64,000 bases of DNA from Desulfobulbaceae bacterium DB1 (GCA_001914235.1 MQUF01000003.1:512225-576224); one strand, 5' to 3'. Counted from the stretch's first letter, positions 47,697 to 56,052 are shown. Notes: a model not told the origin generated them from the letters alone. A program made the numbers and translations.

Positions 47697-48524
47697 ATGC
47701 TGCGCCCACCTTATGAATCATACAACAGACTCTATGTCTACCATCTTGACCGAAACGATATTTCAGACCTAAACGACCCGGACCTGATCGGCATCTGGAT
47801 CGAAGACGACACCTCAGTGCTTTTTTTTCATCAGCCCAAGGATCTCCTTGTCACGGACCTCTGTCTGCGTTATAAGTGCAACCTTATCTATCAAGCCGAC
47901 CTCGACTACCGGGACTGGGAAGCAGGGCAACGGATAACCACCTTCCGTGTTGCGGATGTCACGGTCGCGCCTGTCTGGGAAAAGAAGCACGGCGCCATCC
48001 GACTTGACCCGAGTGTCATTTTCGGCAGCGGATTCCATCCCACCACCAGGCTCTGCATGGAGGCACTGCTTTCCGCTCTGCGGGCTCCGGAATCAAAAAT
48101 AAACAGCGTCCTTGACCTGGGAACCGGCACCGGTCTTCTCTCCATTACCGCCGCCCTGCACGGCGCGAAACAGGTCACGGCTATCGACAACAACCCCCTG
48201 GCCTGTGAAGTCGCTCGTTCCAATTGCCGCCTGAACAATGTTGAACATCTGGTCACGGTACGGCAGCAGGATCTGCGCCGTGACATCCCCCAGATACACG
48301 AATATAATCTGGTAATCGCCAACCTCTACCGCGGGTTACTGGAACAGCTCTTCAATTCTCCCGCCTTTTGGGAGGCCGACTTCTACATCCTTTCAGGTTT
48401 TATTCAAGGCATGGAAGGAGAACTTCTCGGGCAAATTCCAGGTGACAGACTGCGCTTTCTCAACAGATTGCGCAGTGAAAAATGGTGCATCTGGGTGTTG
48501 GCCAACAGAAAAATTAGCGGATAA
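47697..48524 (+). CDS. prmA: Ribosomal protein L11 methyltransferase PrmA-like
   Basis: 275 residues. The SAM-binding domain has motif I LDLGTGTGLLSITAALHGA, the GADN-like acidic loop AIDNNPLACEVARSN and the motif IV region NLVIANLYRGLLEQL. The N-terminal part is more divergent than in PrmA of other bacteria and contains an unusual DTSVLFFHQPKDLLV stretch, but the VIFGSGFHPTTRLCMEALL block is family-typical. It should trimethylate L11; a different protein substrate cannot be excluded. The next gene starts 1 nt after its stop. Confidence 0.82.
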   Translation: MLRPPYESYNRLYVYHLDRNDISDLNDPDLIGIWIEDDTSVLFFHQPKDLLVTDLCLRYKCNLIYQADLDYRDWEAGQRITTFRVADVTVAPVWEKKHGAIRLDPSVIFGSGFHPTTRLCMEALLSALRAPESKINSVLDLGTGTGLLSITAALHGAKQVTAIDNNPLACEVARSNCRLNNVEHLVTVRQQDLRRDIPQIHEYNLVIANLYRGLLEQLFNSPAFWEADFYILSGFIQGMEGELLGQIPGDRLRFLNRLRSEKWCIWVLANRKISG

Positions 48525-48525
48525 T

Positions 48526-49038
48526 ATGTTTACAATCGACGATTTATATTTCAGCAATGTCCCACGGAAACTTGCCTGTGCCCGAAGTATCTATGAGAAG
48601 GCAGGCGCAACCCTTCTGGACATGCCGGGAATGCGGGAAAAATTATCCCACATTACCCTGCTGGCCTCTCGCCTGCAGGAGCAGATGGCTGCCATGGGAA
48701 TGTTTTCACTTTGTACAGCCTGTGGCGAAAAAAATGGTGGAGGGTGCTGCAGTGCCTTTATGGCCAATGAAACGGACGCAGTCCAGTTACTGTTGAACCT
48801 GCTGTTGGGCATTGAAATAAAGCCCCAACGGGATGATTTGCTTGAATGCTGCTATTTGGGATCGCATGGATGTATTTTCAGGGTCAAACCGATTTTCTGT
48901 CTTAATTACAACTGTCATCACATCCTGAAAAACGCTGAGAAAAAAATCATTCGTGATCTTGAGCTATGCGCGTCCGCCGTGCTGCAGGAGCAGACGATTG
49001 TGGAAAATTTACTCCTAGAACAGGTAGTTGCAAGATAA
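48526..49038 (+). CDS. Cysteine-rich YkgJ/UPF0153-like protein
   Basis: 170 residues from the ATG at 48526, immediately after prmA. The cysteine pattern resembles the YkgJ (CxxCxxxxCC) family: CTACGEKNGGGCCS, LECCYLGSHGC and PIFCLNYNC. The rest is helical with no signal or membrane segment. Such proteins probably bind zinc or an Fe-S cluster; their role is not established. It ends 15 nt before the convergent MerR gene. The family link rests on cysteine spacing, so it is moderate. Confidence 0.7.
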   Translation: MFTIDDLYFSNVPRKLACARSIYEKAGATLLDMPGMREKLSHITLLASRLQEQMAAMGMFSLCTACGEKNGGGCCSAFMANETDAVQLLLNLLLGIEIKPQRDDLLECCYLGSHGCIFRVKPIFCLNYNCHHILKNAEKKIIRDLELCASAVLQEQTIVENLLLEQVVAR

Positions 49039-49053
49039 ATCAATTTCCTCGGT

Positions 49054-49419
49054 TCAGGCAACCCCATCAACCCTGCTCACTTTCTCGTGCTTATGCATTT
49101 CGATCTTGCGCGGTACAAGCCCGCTTGCCATGAACGCGGTGCACTGTTTCCGTTTTTCAAAGGGACAATCCGCGATATTCCAGCAGGGGGTGTACTGCAA
49201 AAGTTTTTTGATGGCCGCGATGCTGATGCCGCTTTCGTGAATCATTCCCCGCAGACATTCAATCCATTTGATATCATCCATGGTGAAGTAACGCCATTTT
49301 CCCTGACGAATCGGCCGAATCAACCCTTCTTTTTCATAAATTCGCAAGGTTCTCGGATGAACACTTAACATCTTGGCTGCTATCCCGATTGTAAAGATTG
49401 CTTTGTCGTCAGATATCAT
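49054..49419 (-). CDS. MerR-family regulator A with C-terminal CW cysteine cluster
   Basis: 121 residues from the ATG at 49419 (AAGGAG site). The winged HTH is FTIGIAAKMLSVHPRTLRIYEKEGLIRP followed by the wing KWRYFTMDDIKWIECLRGM, and a helix ISIAAIKKLLQ. Then comes a cysteine motif, PCWNIADCPFEKRKQC, in place of a long dimer/effector domain. It is very similar to regulator B at 56.2 kb. It lies 98 nt after the NrfD-A stop codon and is probably in that transcript. A redox, metal or Fe-S ligand is a reasonable guess. Confidence 0.88.
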   Translation of the reverse strand: MISDDKAIFTIGIAAKMLSVHPRTLRIYEKEGLIRPIRQGKWRYFTMDDIKWIECLRGMIHESGISIAAIKKLLQYTPCWNIADCPFEKRKQCTAFMASGLVPRKIEMHKHEKVSRVDGVA

Positions 49420-49452
49420 TTTCAACTCCTTACAACTCTGGTTGGTGATGAC

Positions 49453-49475
49453 CGGGGTGCCGTTTCGGCACCCCG
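49453..49475 (-). other. Intercistronic hairpin between NrfD-A and MerR-A
   Basis: A perfect 10-bp stem, CGGGGTGCCG with its complement, around TTT, in the 98-nt gap. No T-run follows on the minus strand, so it is more likely a 3' stability or processing element than a full terminator. It would let NrfD-A accumulate above the regulator. Confidence 0.6.
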
Positions 49476-49517
49476 ATCTGTTTCGCGCTACTCAGACCGT
49501 TTGATCCGATCCTTGAA

Positions 49518-50702
49518 TTAATGCTCGCCGTGATGTTCGAAGGCACGACCGAAGAATCTTTCTCCAAGGATGAAAGCTGCACCGACGACGCCGAGACCGG
49601 CCATGGTCACCATAATCTCACTGACCGAAGGAACGTAGCTGAAGTAGTTGGGCAGTTTGTCCCAGCCGGCGTATTGAGGAACAAGCTGACCGGCAACAAC
49701 CAGGTCGTAACGGGAGAAGAACTGACCGACCAGCACCATCAGAGCGGCTGCCGACATTGCAGGCAGGCTTTTCATTTTCGTCATGGCAAGAATAGCAAGA
49801 GGAAAAAGCAGGCCGATACATACCTCAAATACCCAGAAGTTGGTTGCCAGGGGGCCGCTTAACAGTGCACTGGCAGCTTCACGGCCGGCTTCGGTTCCAC
49901 CGACGTAGAAAGTGATTGTTCTCCAGGTAGTGGCGACAGTTACCAGGAAGAGCATCAGGGTAAGAACCTTGGCAGCACTCTGCACGCCGGTAAATGTTGC
50001 TTCGTTCATCTGCTCGTTGCGCATCTTGTATGCATAATGGGTGAACAGGATCGCTGCGGCGGCACCGGACATGAATGAACAGGCCAGAAAATAAACCGGC
50101 AGCTGAGCGCCATACCAGTAAGGTCGAGCTGACAGGGTGGCAAATACCGCGCCGAGATTGGTGTTGGCGGCTACTTCAGCCAGCGCACCCAGAACCCCGA
50201 GGGTAACGGCAAGTTTGTATTGACGGGTAAGGATAAGGAAAAATTCAACAAACATGAAACCGACAGCCAAACCGTACAGGGTTCCCATCCACCAGATATT
50301 GGAGGTCATATTGGGAGAGGTGACATTATAGATCGCCATTCGCCAGGGACTTTCCAGCTCAAGCCCGATCAAGGTAAATCCGGCGATAATGGTGATGAGT
50401 GACAGCCAGACCATCCTGTTGGCCAGGGGTGCCAGTTTGTTGCCGCCGAAAATGTGGCTGATTGCGGCCAGCAGACAAAGACCGGTTGAGGTAATGGCAA
50501 AAAAAGCATACGAGGAGATCAGAATACCCCAGGGCATCTCCCTGGTATTATTGTACACATTATGATGGCCCGCATAAAACCCGTAAAGTCCCGCTCCCAC
50601 ACCGGCGACGGCCATCAACACAAAAAGCAGTGTGACTTTATTGATCCCCGGGGTGGCTACCTTTGGTTCCGCTGTTGCTGCTAGTGAAAATCCGTTTGAC
50701 AT
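49518..50702 (-). CDS. NrfD/PsrC-type quinone-interacting membrane subunit A
   Basis: 394 residues from the ATG at 50702 (AAGGAGG). About ten TM segments; the family core is recognisable in EMPWGILISSYAFFAITSTGLCLLAAISH, GLELESPWRMAIYN and NIWWMGTLYGLAVGFMFVEFFLI. NrfD-type subunits (NrfD, PsrC, DsrP, HmcC) exchange electrons between menaquinone and an attached ferredoxin subunit. The paralogue B at 56.7 kb is clearly similar across the whole length. The trihaem cytochrome and four-cluster ferredoxin needed for such a complex are encoded at 52-53.2 kb. No molybdopterin subunit is present. Confidence 0.9.
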   Translation of the reverse strand: MSNGFSLAATAEPKVATPGINKVTLLFVLMAVAGVGAGLYGFYAGHHNVYNNTREMPWGILISSYAFFAITSTGLCLLAAISHIFGGNKLAPLANRMVWLSLITIIAGFTLIGLELESPWRMAIYNVTSPNMTSNIWWMGTLYGLAVGFMFVEFFLILTRQYKLAVTLGVLGALAEVAANTNLGAVFATLSARPYWYGAQLPVYFLACSFMSGAAAAILFTHYAYKMRNEQMNEATFTGVQSAAKVLTLMLFLVTVATTWRTITFYVGGTEAGREAASALLSGPLATNFWVFEVCIGLLFPLAILAMTKMKSLPAMSAAALMVLVGQFFSRYDLVVAGQLVPQYAGWDKLPNYFSYVPSVSEIMVTMAGLGVVGAAFILGERFFGRAFEHHGEH

Positions 50703-50900
50703 TTTGAACCTCCTTAACATTGTTCGTGATGTGATTGAAAACTCTTATAACCCGCTTGACAGTCCTGCTGTCAGAAAGAAAACTTTAAAAACCCTTGTTT
50801 CATCACTGCTTGCCTGCTAAAATAACTTTTGTTTTGTGGTCGTGAATCACTTGAGCTCCAGGCCGCCACCTGTTTCCCCCTGAACACGATACGATTTGCG

Positions 50901-51128
50901 TTACGCCGTTTCCGGCTCATTCTGCTTTTGTCCCTTCGTCGCCAGGTGATGGAGGCCGATCAATACCGCGAATACTGAAAAGGGCCCCATGACCAGGAAC
51001 AGACAGAGAGAGAGAGTAAACCAAAATGCCTCACTCAACTGGCTCATTCCGGCAGCCAATTTGCTGATGATTGATTTTTGTTCGTTTTTTCTCTGACAGG
51101 TTGAGAGCAGATGGATTAAGGCACTCAT
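50901..51128 (-). CDS. Small single-span membrane protein, module A
   Basis: 75 residues. The start ATG at 51128 has AGGAGG seven bases upstream. One hydrophobic segment, FWFTLSLCLFLVMGPFSVFAVLIGL, sits between a charged N-terminal helix and a Lys/Gln-rich tail. It is the first gene downstream of a sigma-54-type promoter and 198 nt upstream of NrfD-A, so it is probably a small subunit or assembly factor of the membrane complex. No homologue is recognised. Confidence 0.78.
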   Translation of the reverse strand: MSALIHLLSTCQRKNEQKSIISKLAAGMSQLSEAFWFTLSLCLFLVMGPFSVFAVLIGLHHLATKGQKQNEPETA

Positions 51129-51190
51129 TTTACGCCTCCTTTCTTTCTCGTTTTGGCTAGGCTTTGTTATCTCGTTTGCTTATTCATAAG

Positions 51191-51206
51191 AGCAAGGGGT
51201 ATGCCA
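51191..51206 (-). promoter_or_regulatory. Sigma-54 (RpoN) promoter for NrfD module A
   Basis: Read on the minus strand: TGGCAT-ACCCC-TTGCT, with the invariant GG and GC at the correct 12-nt offset, 63 nt upstream of the small membrane protein start codon. The sigma-54 activator encoded at 53.5-55.9 kb is the obvious candidate driver. Confidence 0.75.
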
Positions 51207-51900
51207 AACAGAGAGTAAAGAGAAGATAAGAAGGCAGCATTTTCCGCCCTTTCCTTTAAAATCAAGCACCGACAGACTTAAAAATATTCATTTCCACTAC
51301 TTTCAATAAAAAATTGCAGGCAAATAATCTGACAACAAGGAATCAAAATTCGCCCTCTCCGTTTTGTGAAAATATCGCAAAATGCGCCTAAAAATGCCCT
51401 GCATCCGCCCTGCTTTCCTTTTTTCCCGCAACATCTCGCAGCACAAAAACGCAATAAATCGTAAAATATCAACAAGTTACTGGTGCGACATTTTGCCTCA
51501 GACAAATAATGCGTCCGCATTTTAGTCCACCAACAGCGAATACGCTCACAATACGCCCACAACATCAACACGCCATCAGCGCCCGGAGCGAGGCTTGAGA
51601 TCAGGATTTACTTATACAAACGAAAGGGGTTATCCCGCTCCGCTTCAGACTTGACAGCAAAGACGCAACAGCTGCAAGGCTTCGCGGATCGTGAATAAAG
51701 GTATAGTGAGGGGTGCGGACAAAGGACAGAGACAGTTGTTGGAGGAAGAAAGCAGCAGAAACAACCTTATAAATCGAGAGCTACAATATGAGGGGGATTT
51801 TTTCTTTATCTGCCGCCGACAAATACCAAGCGAAAGATAAAATTTAATTGAAAGGATGGCGCAAAAAGCGCGCTATTTTACAGACGGGGTTTTCAGGAGT
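51207..51900. other. Gene-free 690-nt regulatory region of module A
   Basis: No convincing gene on either strand; the open frame at 51278-51571 is Cys- and Trp-rich nonsense in a region of AT runs. The segment has several short dyads and GC-rich half-sites: 51371-51394 (aatatcgcaaaatgcgcct), AATGCG-TC-CGCATT at 51508-51521, and GCGC-AAAAA-GCGC at 51861-51873. It fits an enhancer/operator region for the sigma-54 promoter. Confidence 0.5.
51371..51394. promoter_or_regulatory. Candidate enhancer/operator A (AATATCGC..TGCGCC)
   Basis: aatatcgcaaaatgcgccta lies about 165-180 nt upstream of the sigma-54 promoter, a normal distance for activator binding. A closely similar dyad stands upstream of module B (58507-58532), again about 180 nt from the proposed promoter. 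The shared sequence in otherwise unlike regions suggests a common binding protein, either the sigma-54 activator or the MerR regulators. Confidence 0.4.
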
Positions 51901-51902
51901 AA

Positions 51903-51953
51903 CAAAAACCGGAGGAGGAAAAATCGAGCAACTCTCCTCCCCCCGGTTTACAA
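51903..51953 (-). terminator. Terminator-like hairpin after the cytochrome c7 operon
   Basis: AAACCGG and CCGGTTT close a stem that continues, with a small bulge, through AGGAGG/CCTCC, and on the minus strand five T residues follow. It lies about 25 nt after the trihaem cytochrome stop codon. Confidence 0.55.
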
Positions 51954-51975
51954 ACAATCCGACGATCAAAACAAA

Positions 51976-52410
51976 TCAGTGCCCGCCGCCGTGGCCGTCG
52001 GTTTTTTCGCCGCCGCCGTGCAGGCGGTCAAAACCCTTGACGCCGATATGACATACGGTACAACGGGTGTTGGAGGCAAAGGCGGTTTGGCCGTCATGAC
52101 AGACGCCGCAATACTTGCCGTCATACAGGGATTGCATGGTAAAATCGTCACCGGCCTCGGCCGCGCCGATTTCCATTTGAAAAACCTCATCATGGCAGCT
52201 GTCACAGGAAAGCCCTGCATCCATGGTATGGGTTTTATGATTAAAAACTACAGCCTTAACCGGCTGTGTGAAAACAATAGGCGCCTCAGGACCATATGTG
52301 TCCTCATCATACTGCTCCTCACCGATTGCCTGTCCGCCCACGCAGAGAATCAGACCGGCAAGGGCCATGACACCAAAAAAACCTGCTACACCTTTATGCT
52401 TAATATTCAT
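51976..52410 (-). CDS. Trihaem cytochrome c7-type protein
   Basis: 144 residues from the ATG at 52410 (GGAGAGG upstream). A signal/anchor segment, VAGFFGVMALAGLILCVGGQAIG, is followed by VFNHKTHTMDAGLSCDSCH, CGVCHDGQTAF and CTVCH: three CxxCH haem sites plus the FNHxxH His ligands of the class III (c3/c7) cytochromes. The tail is His/Gly-rich (HGGGEKTDGHGGGH). It probably carries electrons in the periplasm for the ferredoxin encoded 19 nt upstream and an NrfD partner. DsrJ of the DsrMKJOP complex also has three haems but differs in layout, so it is not called dsrJ. Confidence 0.9.
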   Translation of the reverse strand: MNIKHKGVAGFFGVMALAGLILCVGGQAIGEEQYDEDTYGPEAPIVFTQPVKAVVFNHKTHTMDAGLSCDSCHDEVFQMEIGAAEAGDDFTMQSLYDGKYCGVCHDGQTAFASNTRCTVCHIGVKGFDRLHGGGEKTDGHGGGH

Positions 52411-52429
52411 AGTCATCCTCTCCGGCAAA

Positions 52430-53185
52430 TTAGTCGTTCATGTAAAATACGTTGGGAAGCGCACCTGTTTCAGGACGCAGTACCCAGACAACCTTTTCAG
52501 GGGCATGCACCAGCTGATACACCCTGCTGGCCGGATCAGCCAAATCACCGAACACGCGGACATCCGCCGGACAGGCAGCAGCACATGCGGTCTGCGTTTC
52601 ACCCTTGGAGAGACGAGTATCAATACAGAAATTACACTTGTCGACGGCGCGGTTTTCTTCCTTGAAGTAACGGGCGTTGTAAGGACATGCAGCCATGCAG
52701 GTCTTGCAGCCGATGCACTTTTTGTAATCCATCATGACAATGCCGGTTTTCTCATCCTTAAACGTCGCTTTTGTCGGGCATACACGGACACAAGGCGGAC
52801 GATTGCAATGGTTGCAAAGAACAGGCATGAAAATTCTTTCCGTGGTATTCGGCCCGGACTCTCTTTCCATTTCCAGAATTGTTGTTCTGTAGCCATAGGA
52901 AGGCACATGATTGGTTTTAGCGCACGCCTCTTTGCAGCGCTCGCAATCAACGCACCTGTTTTGCCTCATGACCATGGAATAATGCGGGCTGTAGGGGAAT
53001 TTTTTTGCCTGGGGCATTGCACCGATCGCCCCCTGAACGTTCCGGGCGGAAGTCAAGGACAGCACGGAACCACCAAGAAAAACACCGGTTACCGAGAGGC
53101 CGAATTTTAAGAAACTCCGCCGCTCTTCAGAGGGCAAATTTTCAGCGCCCTCGTTTTTGAGCTTTTCCAAGTCACTAATTTTCAT
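52430..53185 (-). CDS. Tat-exported four-cluster ferredoxin (DsrO/PsrB-like)
   Basis: 251 residues from the ATG at 53185. The N-terminus carries a twin-arginine signal, EERRSFLKFGLSVTGVFLGG, so it is exported folded. Four cysteine groups follow: CVDCERCKEAC, CNHCNRPPCVRVCP, CIGCKTCMAACP and CNFC...CAAACP, enough for four [4Fe-4S] clusters. Such subunits (PsrB, DsrO, NrfC) stand between an NrfD membrane protein and a cytochrome or catalytic subunit. It leads the cytochrome gene and diverges from the sigma-54 activator; a strong -24 element (TGGCAC) without a good -12 lies at 53299-53304. Confidence 0.93.
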   Translation of the reverse strand: MKISDLEKLKNEGAENLPSEERRSFLKFGLSVTGVFLGGSVLSLTSARNVQGAIGAMPQAKKFPYSPHYSMVMRQNRCVDCERCKEACAKTNHVPSYGYRTTILEMERESGPNTTERIFMPVLCNHCNRPPCVRVCPTKATFKDEKTGIVMMDYKKCIGCKTCMAACPYNARYFKEENRAVDKCNFCIDTRLSKGETQTACAAACPADVRVFGDLADPASRVYQLVHAPEKVVWVLRPETGALPNVFYMND

Positions 53186-53408
53186 AATGGATCTCCCTCG
53201 AAAAATTATTAATACGGCAGCCGGTTTTATTGGGGGCAAACCGCCTTTTATTAACTTACGCCTTGATCCTTCCAAAAAACAGTCGGAAACGATTCGGCGT
53301 GCCAGCAATCGACAAAAAGAAAAAACATCTGCGTCGCACAAAAAATCACACAATAGCAAATGTGTCAAGTCAATTTTCACTATTGATTTTCACACACAAA
53401 TTGACAGC

Positions 53409-53437
53409 TTGACTGCCCACCCACATCGGACTACATT
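53409..53437 (+). promoter_or_regulatory. Candidate sigma-70 promoter of the sigma-54 activator gene
   Basis: TTGACT at 53409-53414, 17-nt spacer, TACATT at 53432-53437, in the 270-nt gap shared with the divergent ferredoxin operon. The activator ATG at 53457 lies 20 nt downstream, so the leader would be very short. The gap also carries repeated 'caattttcac/gattttcacac' motifs near 53370-53395. Confidence 0.45.
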
Positions 53438-53456
53438 TAAAATTTGCGTTTCTTCC

Positions 53457-55916
53457 ATGTTTGAAGCGCCGACAACAATCTTTTCACACGACATCCGCAG
53501 CCAAATGACGCAAGCGAACAGCCCTCAACCACAGGTAACCCTGGCGGTCTTTACCGTTAATTCAATGTGGGAAATCACCTCCTTCAGCCATGCAGCCGAG
53601 GAACTCCTCGGACTGCAGGCCAAGGAAATGATCGGTAAAAACTGTCACGACTTTTTCGCCCACCAGGAACGATTCTCTGATCTTTTCCAGCAGTGCGCTT
53701 CCATCACCAGCGGCAAGTCGGTTGCTTCCTTTCACATGGTATTGAAAAATCCGGCAACCCAAAACAATCTCGCGGTGCTGGTCACGGCAATTCCCGTACC
53801 CGACCGGTTCGGCAATCTCTCCGGCGCCATCATCAGTTTTCAGGAAACATCAAAATCCGCCATTACCACCCAACTCGTCCTCGACTCCATTGCCGACGGG
53901 GTTTTTACCGTCGACAGCCATTGGCGGATCACCTCTTTCAACAAGGCGGCGGAGGAGATAACCGGCTGGAAGCAGCAAGAGGCCCTGGGCAAGTCCTGCA
54001 GTGAAATTTTCCATTCCAGCATCTGCGGCACATCTTGCGTACTTGCCGAAAGCGTCCGCGACGCCAAGGCCATAACAAATCGTCCCATTTTTATTCGAAC
54101 CAAGCATGGCGACACCGTGCCCATCAGCATCAGCGCCGCTCCGCTTGTCGATCAGGACGGCAAGGTTATCGGCGGGGTGGAAACCTTCCGCGACATCACA
54201 TCCAGCATCAGCAAAGATCTCATCTTCGACTCCATCGCCGACGGTGTCTTCACCGTTGACCGCAACTGGAAGATAAGCTCATTTAACCATGCGGCGGAAT
54301 CCATCACCGGCTGGAAACAGCATGAGGTTATCGGCAAATCGTGCAGCGCGATTTTTCACTCCAACATATGCGGCGAATCGTGCATTTTGTCCCAGAGCGT
54401 CACACAAAGAAAAAAGATCACCGATAAGCCGATTTTCATCAAATCGAAAAAAGGAGAAACGATCCCCGTCAACATCAGCGCCGCACCGCTTCTGGACCCG
54501 CAGGGCAACATTATCGGCGGCATCGAGACCTTCCGGGACATAACGAGCAGCATCCGCAATCAGCTTATCCTTGACTCCATTGCCGACGGCGTCTTCACCG
54601 TGGACCGCAACTGGCGGATAACCTCCTTCAATCATGCCGCGGAACAGATAACCGGCTGGTCAAGCAACGACGCCATCGGCAAATCGTGCAGCGAGATTTT
54701 CCACTCAAGCATCTGCGGGAAAAATTGCGCCATTGCCCAATGCATTTACACAGGAAAACCGACATCGAACCTCTCCATCACCATTTCCGATTCAACTGGA
54801 AAAAAGATACCGATCAGCATCAGCGCCTCCCCCTTAACCGACAATGAAGGGAATATCATCGGCGGGGTTGAAACCTTCCGGGATCTCACCGCCATCACCA
54901 GCCTGCGCAAACAGCTCTCGCAGAGCTACACCTTTGACGAAATCGTCAGTAAAAGCGCGGCAATGCAGCGCATATTCAACATCCTGCCGGATATCGCCAA
55001 AAGCCCGAGCACGGTCCTGATCCTGGGAGAAAGCGGTACCGGCAAGGAGCTTGTCGCCAGGGCCCTCTACAATGCCAGCAACCGGGCCGACAAACCCTTT
55101 GTTATCGTCAACTGCGGCGCCCTGCCGGAAACATTGCTCGAGTCGGAACTTTTCGGCTACAAGGCCGGCGCTTTTACCGACGCCAAAAAAGATAAGCAGG
55201 GCCGCTTCGCCGCCGCGCAAGGCGGCACCCTGTTTCTTGACGAAATCGGCGATATCCCCCAATCGGTTCAGGTAAAACTTCTCAGGGTTCTACAAAATAA
55301 GGTATATGAACCGCTGGGCTCCAATGTTCCGGTTGCCGCCGATGTCCGCATTATTACCGCGACAAACAGAAATCTCCAGGAACTGGTCCAGCAGGGGATC
55401 TTTCGCGAAGACCTCTTTTACCGGCTCAACGTGGTCAAAATTCTCCTCCCGCCGTTACGGGAAAGAAGAGAAGACATCCCGATTCTTGCCGACCACTTCA
55501 TCAAGCAGTTCAGCGCCGTTCAGGGCAAGGATATTGTCGGCATTTCGAGCAACGCCCTCAACATCCTGATGCGCTACGAATATCCCGGCAATATCCGGGA
55601 ACTGCAAAACATCATTGAATATTCCTTCATTCTCTGCGACGGAGGCATTATTCAAATCGAGCACCTTCCCGAACCTTTTTATTCTCCCGGCGCTGCGGCC
55701 GCAGCCAAAACCAACCAGAAAACCTCATCTGCCGAGGGTTTGCTCACCCTGGAAGAAACAGAAAAACAGGCCATCTATCTCTCGCTTGAACGCAACAAAT
55801 GGCGAAAAATGGGCACCTGCCGGGAACTCGGCATCTCCAAAGATACATTACGCCGCAAAATCCAACGCTACGGCCTGGTTAATCCGGCAGGCGACACGGG
55901 AGAACTCGACGAATAA
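53457..55916 (+). CDS. Sigma-54-dependent activator with four PAS domains, three of them cysteine-bearing tandem repeats
   Basis: 819 residues from the ATG at 53457 (no strong ribosome site; upstream frame open to 53157). A first PAS-like domain (about 25-130) is followed by three near-identical PAS copies with an exact 115-residue period (about 140, 255 and 370), each carrying GKSC-x3-IFHS-x2-C-x3-C (a cysteine triad). Then an AAA+ domain: GESGTGKELVARAL, GAFTDA in the loop where GAFTGA is usual, LFLDEIGDIP, FREDLFYRLNVV, and a Fis-type HTH, RKMGTCRELGISKDTLRRKI. It probably senses a redox or metal signal and drives the sigma-54 promoter at 51.2 kb. The Asp in GAFTDA is a natural variant and does not by itself mean inactivity. 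Confidence 0.92.
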   Translation: MFEAPTTIFSHDIRSQMTQANSPQPQVTLAVFTVNSMWEITSFSHAAEELLGLQAKEMIGKNCHDFFAHQERFSDLFQQCASITSGKSVASFHMVLKNPATQNNLAVLVTAIPVPDRFGNLSGAIISFQETSKSAITTQLVLDSIADGVFTVDSHWRITSFNKAAEEITGWKQQEALGKSCSEIFHSSICGTSCVLAESVRDAKAITNRPIFIRTKHGDTVPISISAAPLVDQDGKVIGGVETFRDITSSISKDLIFDSIADGVFTVDRNWKISSFNHAAESITGWKQHEVIGKSCSAIFHSNICGESCILSQSVTQRKKITDKPIFIKSKKGETIPVNISAAPLLDPQGNIIGGIETFRDITSSIRNQLILDSIADGVFTVDRNWRITSFNHAAEQITGWSSNDAIGKSCSEIFHSSICGKNCAIAQCIYTGKPTSNLSITISDSTGKKIPISISASPLTDNEGNIIGGVETFRDLTAITSLRKQLSQSYTFDEIVSKSAAMQRIFNILPDIAKSPSTVLILGESGTGKELVARALYNASNRADKPFVIVNCGALPETLLESELFGYKAGAFTDAKKDKQGRFAAAQGGTLFLDEIGDIPQSVQVKLLRVLQNKVYEPLGSNVPVAADVRIITATNRNLQELVQQGIFREDLFYRLNVVKILLPPLRERREDIPILADHFIKQFSAVQGKDIVGISSNALNILMRYEYPGNIRELQNIIEYSFILCDGGIIQIEHLPEPFYSPGAAAAAKTNQKTSSAEGLLTLEETEKQAIYLSLERNKWRKMGTCRELGISKDTLRRKIQRYGLVNPAGDTGELDE

Positions 55917-56013
55917 GCTTGTGCAAAAAAACAGCCGCAAAATCGCAAATCGGGCGCGGCAAAAAAACGGCAACAAAATAGACTCAATCTTTATTCCACA
56001 ACGCCGTAAATAA

Positions 56014-56052
56014 AAAAGGCGGAACTCTTTCAACAAGAGATTCCGCCGTTTC
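56014..56052. terminator. Bidirectional terminator between the activator and MerR-B
   Basis: AAAGGCGGAACTCTT pairs, with small mismatches, with AAGAGATTCCGCCGTTT around TCAAC, flanked by A- and T-runs suitable for both strands. It lies between the convergent activator gene (stop 55916) and the MerR-B gene (stop 56195). Confidence 0.8.

Noticed and set aside
51278-51571. 97-codon frame in the module A upstream region
   Set aside because: No ribosome site, Cys/Trp/Arg-rich random look, and located in a region full of dyads and AT runs that fits regulation better.
49518-53185. Call of a DsrMKJOP complex
   Set aside because: DsrO-like and trihaem subunits are present but DsrM, DsrK and the typical DsrP neighbour order are missing; the cytochrome is of c7 layout, not DsrJ.
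53286-53310. Full sigma-54 promoter for the ferredoxin operon
   Set aside because: A good TGGCAC is present on the minus strand, but the expected GC of the -12 element is missing at the right spacing.
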